NCBI GenBank assembly: GCA_002798295.1
Contig: NWQT01000025.1
Span: 1-64,000, forward strand
DNA: 64,000 bases
Reading direction: 5' to 3'
Source of the DNA: Lysobacteraceae bacterium NML07-0707
GTDB taxonomy: Bacteria; Pseudomonadota; Gammaproteobacteria; Xanthomonadales; Xanthomonadaceae
Positions 9,481 to 19,608 of this stretch are shown in pieces. A program made the translations under genes and the position numbers. The stretch's first letter is position 1. Each line of letters starts with the position of its first letter. A model generated the notes under the pieces. That model was not told where the DNA came from. It did no database searches and saw only the letters and a list, made by a program, of their open reading frames with translations.

Positions 9481-9504
9481 AGCTGGCGGATGTTGCGCTT
9501 CAGC
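9476..9504. terminator. Hairpin covering the stops of two convergent genes
   Basis: An 8-bp perfect stem (GCTGAAGC pairing with GCTTCAGC) spans the stop codons of the phosphoesterase gene and of thrB. It may terminate both transcripts or mark the site of rearrangement. No U-run is present. Confidence 0.4.
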
Positions 9505-10441
9505 CCAGCAGCTCGGCACGCGGGCCATTGACCGGGCCGATATGCGCATCTGAATCGAAGCCGGCTGCGGCAAAGGCGGCCTGCATCGCGGAAGCGGCCT
9601 GATGGGCACGCCCGGCATCATCAAACCAGGCAAACACGCTGGGGCCGGCACCGGAGATGCTGGCGCCCAGCGCATCGTGTGCAAGGGCGGCGGCCTTGAC
9701 CTCGGCAAAACCGGGAATCAGCGGCGCACGGCGTGGCTCCACCAGGATGTCCTTCAGGCCTGCGGCAATCAGCGCGCGCTCGCCCTGGGCCAGCCCGATC
9801 AAAAACAACCCCAGATGGGCGCAATGCTGCACCACTTGTGGCAATGGGTAGGGTTCGGCCAGCACCGCGCGGGCGCGGCGGGTTTCCAGAATCTGCGCCG
9901 GATGCACCACCACCGCATGCAGCCAATCCGGGGCGGATAGCCGAATCATCTGTGTGGGCGTGCACATCACCACCCCGCCCAGCAGCATCGGTGCGACGTT
10001 ATCGCCCTGGCGGCTGCCACTGGCGACCGACTCGCCGTCGAGCGCGCAGGCATACAGTGCGTGCCGGTCCAGTGGCGTCGGCAGCAAGGCATTGGCGGCA
10101 ATGAGTGCCGCCACGCAGGAGGCTGCCGAGCCGCCGAGGCCGGAGCCCAGCGGGATGCCTTTTTGCAGCCGCAGCTCGAAGCCAAAATCAATCCTGGTCT
10201 GCGCCCGCAGCGCGATCAGCGCCTGTCCGGCGGTATTGCGCGCAGCCTCCAGCGGAATTTGGCAAACACCCGGCAGCTCGCCATCAATCGAGGCAATGCG
10301 TACTTCAGGGCTCTCAATCCGGCGCACATGGGCGATATCGCCAATGCCTGTCACGGTATGCCCCAAAAGGTCGAAGCCCACGCCGATATTGCCGACGCTG
10401 GCGGGTGAGAAGGCCGAGGCTTCAAGCGGATGGACAGACAT
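9500..10441 (-). CDS. thrB: Homoserine kinase (GHMP kinase family)
   Basis: ThrB phosphorylates homoserine with ATP, the step before threonine synthase. The 313-residue protein has the GHMP ATP-binding glycine/serine loop PLGSGLGGSAAS at residues 97-108, the N-terminal ASVGNIGVGFD block and the late motif GASISGAGPSVFAW. Length and motifs fit the family fully. It is transcribed toward thrC but separated from it by the phosphoesterase gene. No aspartokinase gene is visible within the window. Confidence 0.93.
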   Translation of the reverse strand: MSVHPLEASAFSPASVGNIGVGFDLLGHTVTGIGDIAHVRRIESPEVRIASIDGELPGVCQIPLEAARNTAGQALIALRAQTRIDFGFELRLQKGIPLGSGLGGSAASCVAALIAANALLPTPLDRHALYACALDGESVASGSRQGDNVAPMLLGGVVMCTPTQMIRLSAPDWLHAVVVHPAQILETRRARAVLAEPYPLPQVVQHCAHLGLFLIGLAQGERALIAAGLKDILVEPRRAPLIPGFAEVKAAALAHDALGASISGAGPSVFAWFDDAGRAHQAASAMQAAFAAAGFDSDAHIGPVNGPRAELLG

Positions 10442-10581
10442 TGGGGACGGGCTCGATGGAAGGGCGCGCGCCGTTGCAGGCGCCAGGGTGAGCCATTATC
10501 GGCGCATATGCGGTTGCCGGTGCATATCGCAGTACCGGGGTTTGATGAAAAAAACATGGCAAGGTACTACCATGCGCCAAG

Positions 10582-10656
10582 AAGCAGGGGTACCGGCGTG
10601 CCGGTTGAGACAGTCCCTTTGAACCTGATGTGGTTGATACCACCGTAGGGAGCTTG
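10582..10656 (+). promoter_or_regulatory. TPP riboswitch (THI element) upstream of thiC
   Basis: The leader contains the conserved aptamer blocks in order: AGGGGTACC near 10586, then GGTTGAGA at 10603, CCCTTTGAACCTGATG at 10615-10630 and CACCGTAGGGA at 10641-10651. These are the P2/P3 and P4/P5 conserved segments of the thiamin pyrophosphate aptamer. It lies 70 nt before the thiC start. It should repress thiC when TPP is abundant, most likely by controlling access to the ribosome-binding site, as no U-run terminator is seen. Confidence 0.92.
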
Positions 10657-10711
10657 CACCGGCCACCGGGTCGAGCCTGCCGTATACCTGCTTCGTTCCG
10701 CCACTTTCTAA

Positions 10712-12601
<1,890 letters not shown>

Positions 12602-12622
12602 ACCGCACTGAATATGCGGCAA

Positions 12623-12645
12623 CGGGCTGCCGTGCTGGCAGCCCG
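12623..12645 (+). terminator. Hairpin downstream of thiC
   Basis: A perfect 9-bp G+C-rich stem (CGGGCTGCC pairing with GGCAGCCCG) with a 5-nt loop follows the thiC stop by 21 nt. There is no U-run, so termination may need another factor. Confidence 0.5.
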
Positions 12646-12708
12646 GTTCAGGCGCTTGCGCATGGTTGCTGCTTTACACTGCAAGAACCACTGTTGATGG
12701 GGTGTCTT

Positions 12709-13320
12709 ATGAAGATTCGCTCACTATTTTCTTTGCGCAAACTGTTGGTCGCGGCCGGTTTGTTGTTGCTACTGGCGGGCTGTGCCACCGGGCCGCATGT
12801 GCGTACCGATTACGACCCCGGGGCGAATTTTGGCCAGTACAAAACCTGGGGCTGGTATTCACCCATTGCCATGGAACAGTCCGGCTATTCCAGCTGGATC
12901 AGCGAACGCATCAAAGCCAATGTCCAGCGTGAAATGGACGCCCGGGGCTATCGCTATGTGGAAAGCGCGCCTGACCTGATGGTCAATTTCCAGGGCGCGG
13001 TACAGGAGCGTCGCGATGTTTACACCACGCCACGCATGGATTTCCAATACTTCTGGAGCTATCGCGCGCGTGCCTATGTGGCGTTCCCGATTTGGTATGA
13101 CGAAGCGCATATCAGCCGCTATACCGAAGGCACGCTGACCGTGGATCTGGTCGATGCCAAGCACAACCGCATGGTATGGACGGGCGATGCCATCGGTCGG
13201 GTGGTAAGCCGCAAGCCGGAAGAGCGCGCCGCCGATATTGATACCGCCATTGCCGCGATTTTTGCCAAATACCCGTACCGGGCAGGCGATGCGCAGCCGA
13301 TGGCATTGCCCAAGCGCTGA
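12709..13320 (+). CDS. DUF4136 domain lipoprotein
   Basis: The 203-residue product begins with a lipoprotein signal (MKIRSLFSLRKLLVAAGLLL, then LLAGC), so the mature protein should start at a lipidated cysteine near residue 24. The rest is one DUF4136 domain with the usual blocks: DYDPGANFGQYKTWGW, then ISERIKANVQREMDARGY, and near the end GTLTVDLVDAKHNRMVWTG. The family is of unknown role and lies in the cell envelope. An ATG at 12697 would add four residues. The gene is monocistronic, and the IS remnant follows it. Confidence 0.85.
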   Translation: MKIRSLFSLRKLLVAAGLLLLLAGCATGPHVRTDYDPGANFGQYKTWGWYSPIAMEQSGYSSWISERIKANVQREMDARGYRYVESAPDLMVNFQGAVQERRDVYTTPRMDFQYFWSYRARAYVAFPIWYDEAHISRYTEGTLTVDLVDAKHNRMVWTGDAIGRVVSRKPEERAADIDTAIAAIFAKYPYRAGDAQPMALPKR

Positions 13321-13358
13321 TTCTTCACAGACCCGGGGCACAAAAAACGCCCCGTATT

Positions 13359-13438
13359 TGAACTGCACCCCAAAAGTTGGACGCCCATCCAACCTTTGGG
13401 GTGTTTTTCATGGCGGAGTGCAGTGGGGCATTCAAGCT
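13359..13438 (+). mobile_element. Degenerate IS3-family terminus
   Basis: From TGAACTG at 13359 through TTCAAG near 13436 the sequence is close to the IS end at 127 down to about 57, in opposite orientation. It includes the hairpin arms at 13366-13381 and 13388-13403 and a methionine codon at the position of the OrfA start. After this the two copies diverge. No other part of a transposase is recognised before rpmG, so this is a relic or a small derivative of the element. This explains most of the 287-bp gap between the lipoprotein gene and rpmG. Confidence 0.65.
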
Positions 13439-13538
13439 GAGCAAGTCGCAGCCGCAACCTGTTACCCTGCGTGTAGTCGCAGGTTTTGGTCGGAGCCTCA
13501 AGAGAGACTGCAACTGCGCTTACGCTTGTGCAGCGTGA
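13410..13538 (+). pseudogene. Relic of IS3 OrfA start with unrelated tail
   Basis: Translation from 13410 gives MAECSGAFKL, which aligns with MAKYSEAFKL of the left-edge element. It then runs into a non-homologous, serine/glutamine- and arginine-rich tail and stops after 42 codons. I read it as a decayed OrfA beginning. It may be no more than a chance open frame in the relic. Confidence 0.4.
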
Positions 13539-13574
13539 CAAGCCGGAAGGCGCTGTAGTGGAACCGCCAAAAAA

Positions 13575-13597
13575 AACGCCCCGCAATGCGGGGCGTT
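13575..13597 (-). terminator. Intrinsic terminator of the rpmB-rpmG operon
   Basis: A perfect 10-bp stem (AACGCCCCGC pairing with GCGGGGCGTT) with a 3-nt loop lies 12 nt after the rpmG stop. On the minus strand it is followed by a run of eight T. This is a strong rho-independent terminator for rpmG, and TTTT on the plus side could also stop readthrough from the IS relic. Confidence 0.85.
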
Positions 13598-13608
13598 TTC
13601 GTGGAAGA

Positions 13609-13773
13609 TCACTTGATCTTGCCTTCCTTGTAGATCACGTGCTTGCGCACGACCGGATCGTATTTCTTCATTTCCATCTTGCCGGGGGTGTTCTTCTTGT
13701 TCTTGTCGGTGGTGTAGAAGTGACCCGTTCCTTCCGAGGAAATCAGGCGGATTTTGTCGCGCTTGGAGGGCAT
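13609..13773 (-). CDS. rpmG: 50S ribosomal protein L33
   Basis: The 54-residue product begins [20 protein letters not shown] and ends with [17 protein letters not shown], which is L33 from end to end. It is a component of the large ribosomal subunit near the E site. It lacks the CxxC zinc pairs of the C+ form, so it is the C- type. It follows rpmB by 12 nt on the same strand, the standard rpmB-rpmG arrangement, and a strong terminator follows. Confidence 0.95.
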   Translation of the reverse strand: MPSKRDKIRLISSEGTGHFYTTDKNKKNTPGKMEMKKYDPVVRKHVIYKEGKIK

Positions 13774-13785
13774 GGTAGGGACTCC

Positions 13786-14022
13786 TTAGATTTTTTCGCC
13801 ACGGGCACGCAGGTCGGCGAGCACGGCGTCGATGCCGTTCTTGTCGATGGTGCGCAGAGCCTTGGTGGAAACACGCAGCTTCACCCAACGGTTTTCAGAA
13901 GCCACCCAAAAGCGGCGTTCGTGAAGATTGGGCATGAAGCGGCGACGGGTTTTGTTCATCGCGTGCGAGACGTTGTTACCGGTCGTCGTACGCTTGCCGG
14001 TGACTTGGCATTGACGGGGCAT
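13786..14022 (-). CDS. rpmB: 50S ribosomal protein L28
   Basis: This 78-residue protein carries the whole L28 pattern: [20 protein letters not shown], then [18 protein letters not shown], and at the C-terminus [17 protein letters not shown]28 is part of the large subunit. The gene is first in a two-gene operon with rpmG. The upstream 345 bp to hicB hold several G+C-rich inverted stretches and no recognised gene. Confidence 0.96.
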   Translation of the reverse strand: MPRQCQVTGKRTTTGNNVSHAMNKTRRRFMPNLHERRFWVASENRWVKLRVSTKALRTIDKNGIDAVLADLRARGEKI

Positions 14023-14366
14023 GATGCACCTCTGGTGTCAGTGGATGTCTCCCATAGCCCGGAAGACGGCGGCCCCGGCGGAAATCCGCCGCGCGATACG
14101 GGCAACACCTGCGACCCAAATCGCGCTTTGGGTACAGACTGCCGCAAACGGCAGCCGCAGAAAGAGCCGGGCATTATGCCCGATTGCAAGCCGGCGGGCA
14201 AGCATGGGCAGGGGCGATGGAGGGACGGCTGCCGACATGGCACACTGTGGCAGTGTGCCATGTCGATGGAGATACAGTGTTGCTGGGGTGGCAAGTGCAG
14301 GTCTGCACTGCACGCAGGGTGCGAGGCACAAGTGCGGGGCAGGCAGTAATCAGGGTGGATAGGGGG

Positions 14367-14702
14367 TCAGGCGTGAGCGGCAGCTTGCAGGGCTTCGCTC
14401 GCCCATTGGTTGATGCTTTTCCCAGCGGCTTTTGCCGCAATCGTAACGGCACGGTGAAGTTCGGGCTGTACGCGCAAATTCAGTGCGCCGCTAAGTTTTG
14501 CCAATGGCTCAATGCCGCGCTTCGCACAGGCTTCAAGATAGACGCGCAGCGAAATAGCGCCCTCGCGCTGCAAGCCTTCAACATCGGTTGCGTAAAAATC
14601 TGCGCCGCCGGAAAGCCCGGTGAACTCGCCGCGAAACATGCCGATGTCCGGGTCAAATTGGATAACGGCGCGGTGGCCGTTGATGGTCATGATGTTGTTC
14701 AT
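14367..14702 (-). CDS. hicB: HicB family antitoxin
   Basis: The 111-residue protein has the partial RNase-H-like HicB fold at the N-terminus (MTINGHRAVIQFDPDIGMF, then RGEFTGLSGGADFYATDVEGL) and a C-terminal ribbon-helix-helix DNA-binding segment (LNLRVQPELHRAVTIAAKA, then AGKSINQWASEAL). It should neutralise HicA and repress the operon. Its ATG at 14702 overlaps the hicA stop by 4 nt, which indicates translational coupling. The toxin-first order is typical of hicAB. Confidence 0.9.
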   Translation of the reverse strand: MNNIMTINGHRAVIQFDPDIGMFRGEFTGLSGGADFYATDVEGLQREGAISLRVYLEACAKRGIEPLAKLSGALNLRVQPELHRAVTIAAKAAGKSINQWASEALQAAAHA

Positions 14703-14953
14703 GGTGTAACTCCGTTGGACTCAAGCCATTGTCGAACGCTGCAAACTGCGCCCTTGTCCGTATCAGGTGAAGGATGCGGGCGATGAAAAATACGCACTTC
14801 GCCACCCCATTCAATCGTTACGCGCGAACCTTCGGCTTCCTCAATGGTTGCGCCAAGGCTTGCAAGCAGCGATTCGATGTCACGCCACTTGATGTTGCCG
14901 CTTACAGGGCGGGCAAATATCACGGCAATCAGTTTTCCGTGTTTGCGTTTCAT
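14699..14953 (-). CDS. hicA: HicA family mRNA interferase toxin
   Basis: This 84-residue protein has the HicA double-stranded-RNA-binding-like fold with the catalytic histidine region IFHRPHPSP (about residues 54-62), the N-terminal FARPVSGNIKWRDIESLL and the C-terminal KGAVCSVRQWLESNG. The family cleaves mRNA in a translation-independent manner. The start at 14953 agrees with the family. An extended -10 element lies only 6 nt upstream of it, so the hicA message may be leaderless or nearly so. Confidence 0.9.
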   Translation of the reverse strand: MKRKHGKLIAVIFARPVSGNIKWRDIESLLASLGATIEEAEGSRVTIEWGGEVRIFHRPHPSPDTDKGAVCSVRQWLESNGVTP

Positions 14954-14956
14954 GCT

Positions 14957-15670
14957 GTGATTGTAGCAAAAAACACTACCAATTCAGGTGTTTTCAGGCG
15001 GGTCGTGGGCTGGGTGCTTGCCGGAATCGCTGCGGTGGTGTCGAGTGGCTGCATGGTGGCGGGCTTTGATGCCGCGGCGCCGCATAGCCGCGCTGCGGAT
15101 GCGCATTGCGATCAGCGCCTGCAAGGCTTGTGGGGCAATGCCAAGGATGCGCAGGAATTCATCGGCATCAACCCGCAGTGCGAGCTGTATCTGGGCACGG
15201 ATTTGGGGCCGATTGAGCCAGCAATCCCCTTGCGCACTGGCGATTGGCCGCTGCCCGGGCGCGATTACCGGCTGGCCTGGGTGCCTTACCTGCCATTATT
15301 GAAGAGCTACGCCGTGGGTGTTTCGGACATCCAGCTACGCAAAGAACAAGGTGCCTGGAGCGAAATGCCCACTTATACCCCGCCGCCACGCTATGCCGGC
15401 GATGTGGTGCTGTTCTGCTATCGCCTCAACGACAAGCAAGACCGGCTCAAGGTTGCGCCGGTGGGCTGGGAGGGCAGGATGCAGTTGAGCAGCGAGGTGG
15501 AAAAAAAGCGCCTGCCGGGGGAGGTGCATCTGGGCAGCGCCGACACGATTTTGCCCGCAGGCTATGTGCATGTCGGCACTGGCCTTGCCGACATGCCGCA
15601 GCGCCTGCGCGCCGGGTTGTGTGATTTCTCCGGCGAATACGCCAAGGAATTTCAGTTGGTCAGCAAATGA
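14957..15670 (+). CDS. Putative lipoprotein of unknown family
   Basis: I do not recognise the family. From a GTG at 14957 the protein begins with an arginine pair and a hydrophobic stretch (GWVLAGIAAVVSSGC), giving a plausible lipobox whose cysteine would be lipidated. The mature part has paired cysteines (QRLQGLWGNAKDAQ near the start, CELYLGTDLGP, FCYRLNDK, LCDFSGEYAKEF) and no transmembrane segment. A GTG at 15005 is an alternative start. An ATG far upstream at 14774 would run antisense through hicA and is unlikely. It is divergent from hicA with only a few bases between them, so their promoters must overlap. Confidence 0.55.
   Translation: MIVAKNTTNSGVFRRVVGWVLAGIAAVVSSGCMVAGFDAAAPHSRAADAHCDQRLQGLWGNAKDAQEFIGINPQCELYLGTDLGPIEPAIPLRTGDWPLPGRDYRLAWVPYLPLLKSYAVGVSDIQLRKEQGAWSEMPTYTPPPRYAGDVVLFCYRLNDKQDRLKVAPVGWEGRMQLSSEVEKKRLPGEVHLGSADTILPAGYVHVGTGLADMPQRLRAGLCDFSGEYAKEFQLVSK
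14960..14968 (-). promoter_or_regulatory. Extended -10 element for hicAB
   Basis: On the minus strand the sequence TGCTACAAT (TG, one base, TACAAT) stands 6 nt before the hicA ATG. No good -35 box is visible at the proper distance, as expected for extended -10 promoters. The start of transcription would fall at or within a few bases of the start codon. Confidence 0.45.
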
Positions 15671-15675
15671 TTGAA

Positions 15676-15707
15676 GGCGTGCGGGCAGTGTTGCTGCGCC
15701 GCACGCC
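15676..15707 (+). terminator. Hairpin between convergent genes
   Basis: A perfect 9-bp stem (GGCGTGCGG pairing with CCGCACGCC) with a 14-nt loop lies 6 nt after the lipoprotein gene and 21 nt before the stop of the convergent DUF885 gene. No U-run is present. Confidence 0.4.
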
Positions 15708-15727
15708 GGTGACGTTCTTGCCGGAAA

Positions 15728-17506
15728 TCATTGGCGGCGTTTTTCGCTGGCAATAAACGCGCGGATTTCTTCTTCCAGCAGCGGCAGGGGGATGGAGCCG
15801 GGGGCGAGGAGGGCGTCGTGGAAGCGGCGCACGTCGAACTGCTCGCCCAGTTCGGCTTCGGCTTCGCGGCGCAGGCGCATCATCACGATTTCGCCGAGCT
15901 TGTAGGACAGCGCCTGTCCCGGCCAGGAGATATAGCGATCCACTTCGGTGGTGACTTCATGCTCGGACAGCGCGGTGTTCTCGCGCAGGTAGGCCAGTGC
16001 CTGATCGCGGCTCCAGCCCTTGTGATGCACGCCGGTATCAATCACCAAACGGCAGGCGCGCCACATGGCATAGGTGAGGCGGCCAAAGTCCTCGTAAGGG
16101 GTTTCATAGATGCCCATTTCCTTGCCCAGCCATTCCGAATACAAGCCCCAGCCCTCGCCATAGGCGCTGATGTACTGCTTGCGGAAGGCGGGCGCTTCGC
16201 CCATCTCCATCACCAGCGAGCCTTGCAGGGCATGGCCGGGCGCGGCTTCGTGCAGGGTCAGCGCGGGCAGGTTGTACAGCGGCCGCGAAGGCAGGTCATA
16301 GGTATTGAGCCAGTAGGTGCTGGCACCGCCACGGCCGGCAGTCCAGAACGGTGCGATATCCGGCGGTACCTCGACGATGGTGAAGCGGTTGCGCGGCAGT
16401 TTGCCGATGATTTTGCCAAGCTGCCCGTCCACTCGTTTGGCAATCCAGGCGGCGCGGCTCAAAAGCTCCTGTGGGGTTTTGGCGTAGAACTGCGGGTCGC
16501 TGCGCAGGAAGGCGAGGAAATCCTGAAAGCGGGTTTGCGGCGAATGACCTTCAAAGCCCACTTGCTGGATGATGGCTTCCATCTCGGCGCGGATTTGCGC
16601 GACTTCCTTCAGTCCGATTTGGTGGATTTCCTCAGGCGGCATGTCCAGCGTGGTGTAGTGGCGGATTTGCTGGCGATACCAGTTGACGCCATCGGGCATG
16701 GCCTCGGCGGCCAGTGTGGTGCGCGCCTCGGGCATGTATTCGTTGCGGAAGAATACGAGCAGCTTGGCATAGGCGGGGATGACCGATGTCTCAAGCGCCT
16801 GCCGTGCCTCGCGGCGCAGCGCCTCTTGCTGCGAGGCCGGGATATTGCCGGGCATTTGCTTGAACGGGGCGTACAGCGCGGCCTCGGTGACATCCTTCAG
16901 CTCCGCCACCTGGGCGATGGACTTGTCGCGGCCATCGAGCGTGGCGCGCGGCACGGAAAAGCCGCGCGCAAGCCCGGCGCGCATATTGTCGATATGCTGG
17001 TCGAAGTAGCGCGGCACATCGTTCAGCATGGCGATATAGGCGCGGTACTCCGCCACGCTGCGTAACTGGCTTTGCCCCATGAAGCCCAGCCATGACCAGA
17101 ACGAAGAATCGGCATTGAAGGGCATCTCAAAATCGCGAAAACGCACGCCAGCGGCCAGATCCTCGATTTGCGGGCGATACACCCGGTAATTGATGCGCTC
17201 GGCGTGAGAGAGCTTGGCCGGGTCGATGCCGTCCAGCTCGCGCAGCACCGACTCCCACATCTTCAGGCGGCGCGCCTGTGCCGCAGGCGAAACATCCGGC
17301 AGGCCGATGCGGCTTGTGTTGCTGTCTTCCTCGCCGGCATTGCCTTCCTGCTGCTGACGCCAGCCCCATTCGCGCTGATAGATGGCCTGAAAACGCGCGT
17401 CCTCACTGGCCTGCGTGCGGGCAACAGGCGTTTGTGCGTGGCTGGTGGCAGGGGAAACAAGCGTGGCAAGTGCCAGCGCCAGGGCAGAGGCAAGTGGAGT
17501 TTTCAT
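15728..17506 (-). CDS. DUF885 family secreted protein (predicted zinc peptidase)
   Basis: The 592-residue product has a signal peptide (MKTPLASALALALATLVSPA, then TSHAQ) and a long helical DUF885 domain. It contains the family's metal-binding motif LTLHEAAPGHALQG near residue 420 and a following EGWGLYSEWLGKEMG, which supplies the usual glutamate. The fold is related to M2/M3-type metallopeptidases, so it is a predicted periplasmic zinc carboxypeptidase-like enzyme; the substrate is unknown. The length is typical. The next gene upstream (LAB_N protein) is on the same strand 36 bp away but need not be functionally linked. Confidence 0.85.
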   Translation of the reverse strand: MKTPLASALALALATLVSPATSHAQTPVARTQASEDARFQAIYQREWGWRQQQEGNAGEEDSNTSRIGLPDVSPAAQARRLKMWESVLRELDGIDPAKLSHAERINYRVYRPQIEDLAAGVRFRDFEMPFNADSSFWSWLGFMGQSQLRSVAEYRAYIAMLNDVPRYFDQHIDNMRAGLARGFSVPRATLDGRDKSIAQVAELKDVTEAALYAPFKQMPGNIPASQQEALRREARQALETSVIPAYAKLLVFFRNEYMPEARTTLAAEAMPDGVNWYRQQIRHYTTLDMPPEEIHQIGLKEVAQIRAEMEAIIQQVGFEGHSPQTRFQDFLAFLRSDPQFYAKTPQELLSRAAWIAKRVDGQLGKIIGKLPRNRFTIVEVPPDIAPFWTAGRGGASTYWLNTYDLPSRPLYNLPALTLHEAAPGHALQGSLVMEMGEAPAFRKQYISAYGEGWGLYSEWLGKEMGIYETPYEDFGRLTYAMWRACRLVIDTGVHHKGWSRDQALAYLRENTALSEHEVTTEVDRYISWPGQALSYKLGEIVMMRLRREAEAELGEQFDVRRFHDALLAPGSIPLPLLEEEIRAFIASEKRRQ

Positions 17507-17542
17507 GCGGGCTGGATAAAGACAACAAGCCCGCAGTGTAAA

Positions 17543-17887
17543 TCAATGCCCGGCGCGGTCGCGCTTCCAGCCGCGGTGTTTGATGTCCAGCCACAGGCTG
17601 TAGCTGGCGGTGAAGGTGGGAAACAGGTTTTGCAGGATGCCCACCGAGTCGTTCTTGCCGAAGATGAAATAGCTGAGCGTCATCAGGCTGCCCAGGATGC
17701 TCATGTACCAGAACAGCCGTGGAATCACCGGCTTCTTGGCGCGGCGGCTGGCGATGAATTGCACCAGCCAGCGGCCGCCGAACATCAGCGCGCCTACCCA
17801 GCCGATGATTTTCCACGGGGTCATGTGGATGCCGGTCCAGGCCAGCCACTGAACCGGGGTATCCATGAAGGGGATCGGGTCGGTCAT
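17543..17887 (-). CDS. LAB_N (lipid-A-disaccharide synthase N-terminal-like) membrane protein
   Basis: This 114-residue membrane protein shows the LAB_N pattern: WKIIGWVGALMFGGRWLVQF, then a basic SRRAKKPVIPRLFWYMSILG with SLMTLSYFIFGKNDSVGILQ, and a C-terminal YSLWLDI. These proteins are usually found with GT2 transferases and sugar-modifying enzymes in lipid glycosylation operons. Its start overlaps the stop of the upstream GT2 gene by 4 nt, so the two are translationally coupled. A role in modifying lipid A or another undecaprenyl-linked sugar is inferred from context only. Confidence 0.85.
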   Translation of the reverse strand: MTDPIPFMDTPVQWLAWTGIHMTPWKIIGWVGALMFGGRWLVQFIASRRAKKPVIPRLFWYMSILGSLMTLSYFIFGKNDSVGILQNLFPTFTASYSLWLDIKHRGWKRDRAGH

Positions 17888-18618
17888 GACGGTGGCAGCT
17901 CTTCGGTGGCGGTGCGGCGGCTGCGGCTGATGAGCCAGGACACGCCCAGCAGGTCGCGCACGCCCACCAGGGCGCGGCCAAGATTGGTGTATTTGGACAC
18001 GCCGCTGACGCGGTGACGGTGATTGACCGGCACGCTCAAGGTGCGCCAGCCAGCGCGTTGCATCAGCGCGGGCAGGTAGCGGTGCATATGGTCGAAATAG
18101 GGCAGGTCGAGAAACGCCGCGCGCTCCATTAGCTTGATGCCGCAGCCGGTATCCGGGGTGGCATCGCGCAGCATCCGTGCGCGGATGGCATTGGCCCAGC
18201 GCGAGGCCCAGCGTTTGCTGCCCGAGTCCTGGCGATTGACGCGCCAGCCCGCGAACAGCTTGGTATCGGCGCTGGCACGGTCACGCTCGGCCAGCAGTTT
18301 GCGGATGTCGGCCGGGTCGTTCTGGCCATCGCCATCGAGCGTTGCCACCCACGGTGCGCGCGCGGCCTTGATGCCGTTGCGCACCGCAGTGCTCTGGCCG
18401 CTGTTGGCAAGATGGCGAATCACGCGCAGCTCCGGCGTAGTGGCTTGCAGGGCCTGCAGCCGCGCCAGCGTGGCATCGCGCGAGAGGTCATCGACATAGA
18501 CGATTTCAAATGCCACCACGCCACGCAGGGCGGCGAGGATTTCCGTCACCAGTGGGGCGATATTGTCTTCTTCGTTATGTACCGGCACCACGACGGAGAG
18601 TTCGGGCGTGGGATTCAT
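17884..18618 (-). CDS. Glycosyltransferase family 2 (polyprenyl-phosphate glycosyltransferase type)
   Basis: The 244-residue protein has a GT-A fold with the N-terminal block LSVVVPVHNEEDNI, the nucleotide-sugar metal motif DGDGQNDP (about residue 98) and a QDSGSKRWASRWAN segment. This resembles dolichol-phosphate mannosyltransferase and ArnC-like enzymes that load a sugar on a polyprenyl phosphate at the inner membrane. I chose ATG 18618 since the conserved domain begins immediately; a longer frame starts at 18645. It sits between an epimerase gene (4-bp overlap) and the LAB_N gene (4-bp overlap), so the three are one operon. Confidence 0.88.
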   Translation of the reverse strand: MNPTPELSVVVPVHNEEDNIAPLVTEILAALRGVVAFEIVYVDDLSRDATLARLQALQATTPELRVIRHLANSGQSTAVRNGIKAARAPWVATLDGDGQNDPADIRKLLAERDRASADTKLFAGWRVNRQDSGSKRWASRWANAIRARMLRDATPDTGCGIKLMERAAFLDLPYFDHMHRYLPALMQRAGWRTLSVPVNHRHRVSGVSKYTNLGRALVGVRDLLGVSWLISRSRRTATEELPPS

Positions 18619-19595
18619 GCGGCATCTCCAAAATAGTCGCGGCACCAGGCCACTACCGGCGGCAGGCCGGTTTCAATCGGGGTGGCGGGGGCAAAGCCGA
18701 AGGCGGTTTCGGCCTTGCGGGTATCGGCGCAGGTGGCCACCATGTCGCCGGGCTGCATCGGCTTGTGGATTTTCTCAGCCGCCCGGCCTGCGGCGCGCTC
18801 AATCACGGCGATGAAGTCTTCCAGCGCCACCGGGGTGTGATTGCCCAGGTTGAACACCTGATGCGGGGTATCGCCATCGGCGGGATGTGCAAGCGCGCCG
18901 AGGATGCCGGTGACGATATCGCTGATATGGGTAAAGTCGCGGCGCATCTGGCCGTGGTTGAACACTTCGATGGGGCGGCCTGCCAGTATCGCGCGCGAAA
19001 ACAGCAGCGGCGCCATGTCCGGCCGTCCCCAGGGGCCATACACGGTGAAAAAGCGCAGGCCGGTGGCGGGCAGGCGGTAGAGCTGCGCATAGGTATGCGC
19101 CATCAGCTCGTTGGCGGCCTTGGTGGCGGCATACAGCGAGCGCGGCTGGTCGATGCGCTGATCTTCGGAAAACGGCGGCGTGGCCGAGTCGCCATACACC
19201 GACGAGGAGCTGGCATAGACAAGATGCGCCACGCCATGATGGCGGCAGGCCTCCAGCATGTTCACAAAGCCCGCCAGATTGCTGTCCACATAGGCATGCG
19301 GATTTTGCAGCGAATAGCGCACGCCGGCCTGTGCCGCCAGATGAATCACCTGCCTGGGGCTGACTTCCGCAAACAGCGCATTGAGGGCATCGCGGTCGCT
19401 GATGTCGAGCTTGCGGATGTCCACCTCCGGGCACAGCGCGGCAACACGGTCGCGTTTTAGTTGCGGGTCGTAGTAGTCGTTGTAATTGTCCAGCCCGACT
19501 ACATCAAGGCCGCGCGCGGCCAGTGCCTGACAGACATGCGCGCCGATGAAGCCGGCCGCGCCAGTGACAAGGATGGGGGAGGCGGAAGCTGACAT
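18615..19595 (-). CDS. NAD-dependent nucleotide-sugar epimerase (UDP-glucuronate 4-epimerase-like)
   Basis: The 326-residue short-chain dehydrogenase-like enzyme has the Rossmann motif TGAAGFIGAHV near residue 11, the YNDYYDPQLKRDR block typical of UDP-glucuronate 4-epimerases, the serine region VYASSSSVYGD and the catalytic YAATK. It likely makes a UDP-uronic acid or a related sugar for the following GT2 enzyme. Start ATG 19595 matches the family; the frame continues to 19643. It is first in the operon with the GT2 and LAB_N genes and lies 13 bp downstream of parB. Confidence 0.87.
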   Translation of the reverse strand: MSASASPILVTGAAGFIGAHVCQALAARGLDVVGLDNYNDYYDPQLKRDRVAALCPEVDIRKLDISDRDALNALFAEVSPRQVIHLAAQAGVRYSLQNPHAYVDSNLAGFVNMLEACRHHGVAHLVYASSSSVYGDSATPPFSEDQRIDQPRSLYAATKAANELMAHTYAQLYRLPATGLRFFTVYGPWGRPDMAPLLFSRAILAGRPIEVFNHGQMRRDFTHISDIVTGILGALAHPADGDTPHQVFNLGNHTPVALEDFIAVIERAAGRAAEKIHKPMQPGDMVATCADTRKAETAFGFAPATPIETGLPPVVAWCRDYFGDAA

Positions 19596-19608
19596 CGCGG
19601 CGCGGGGT

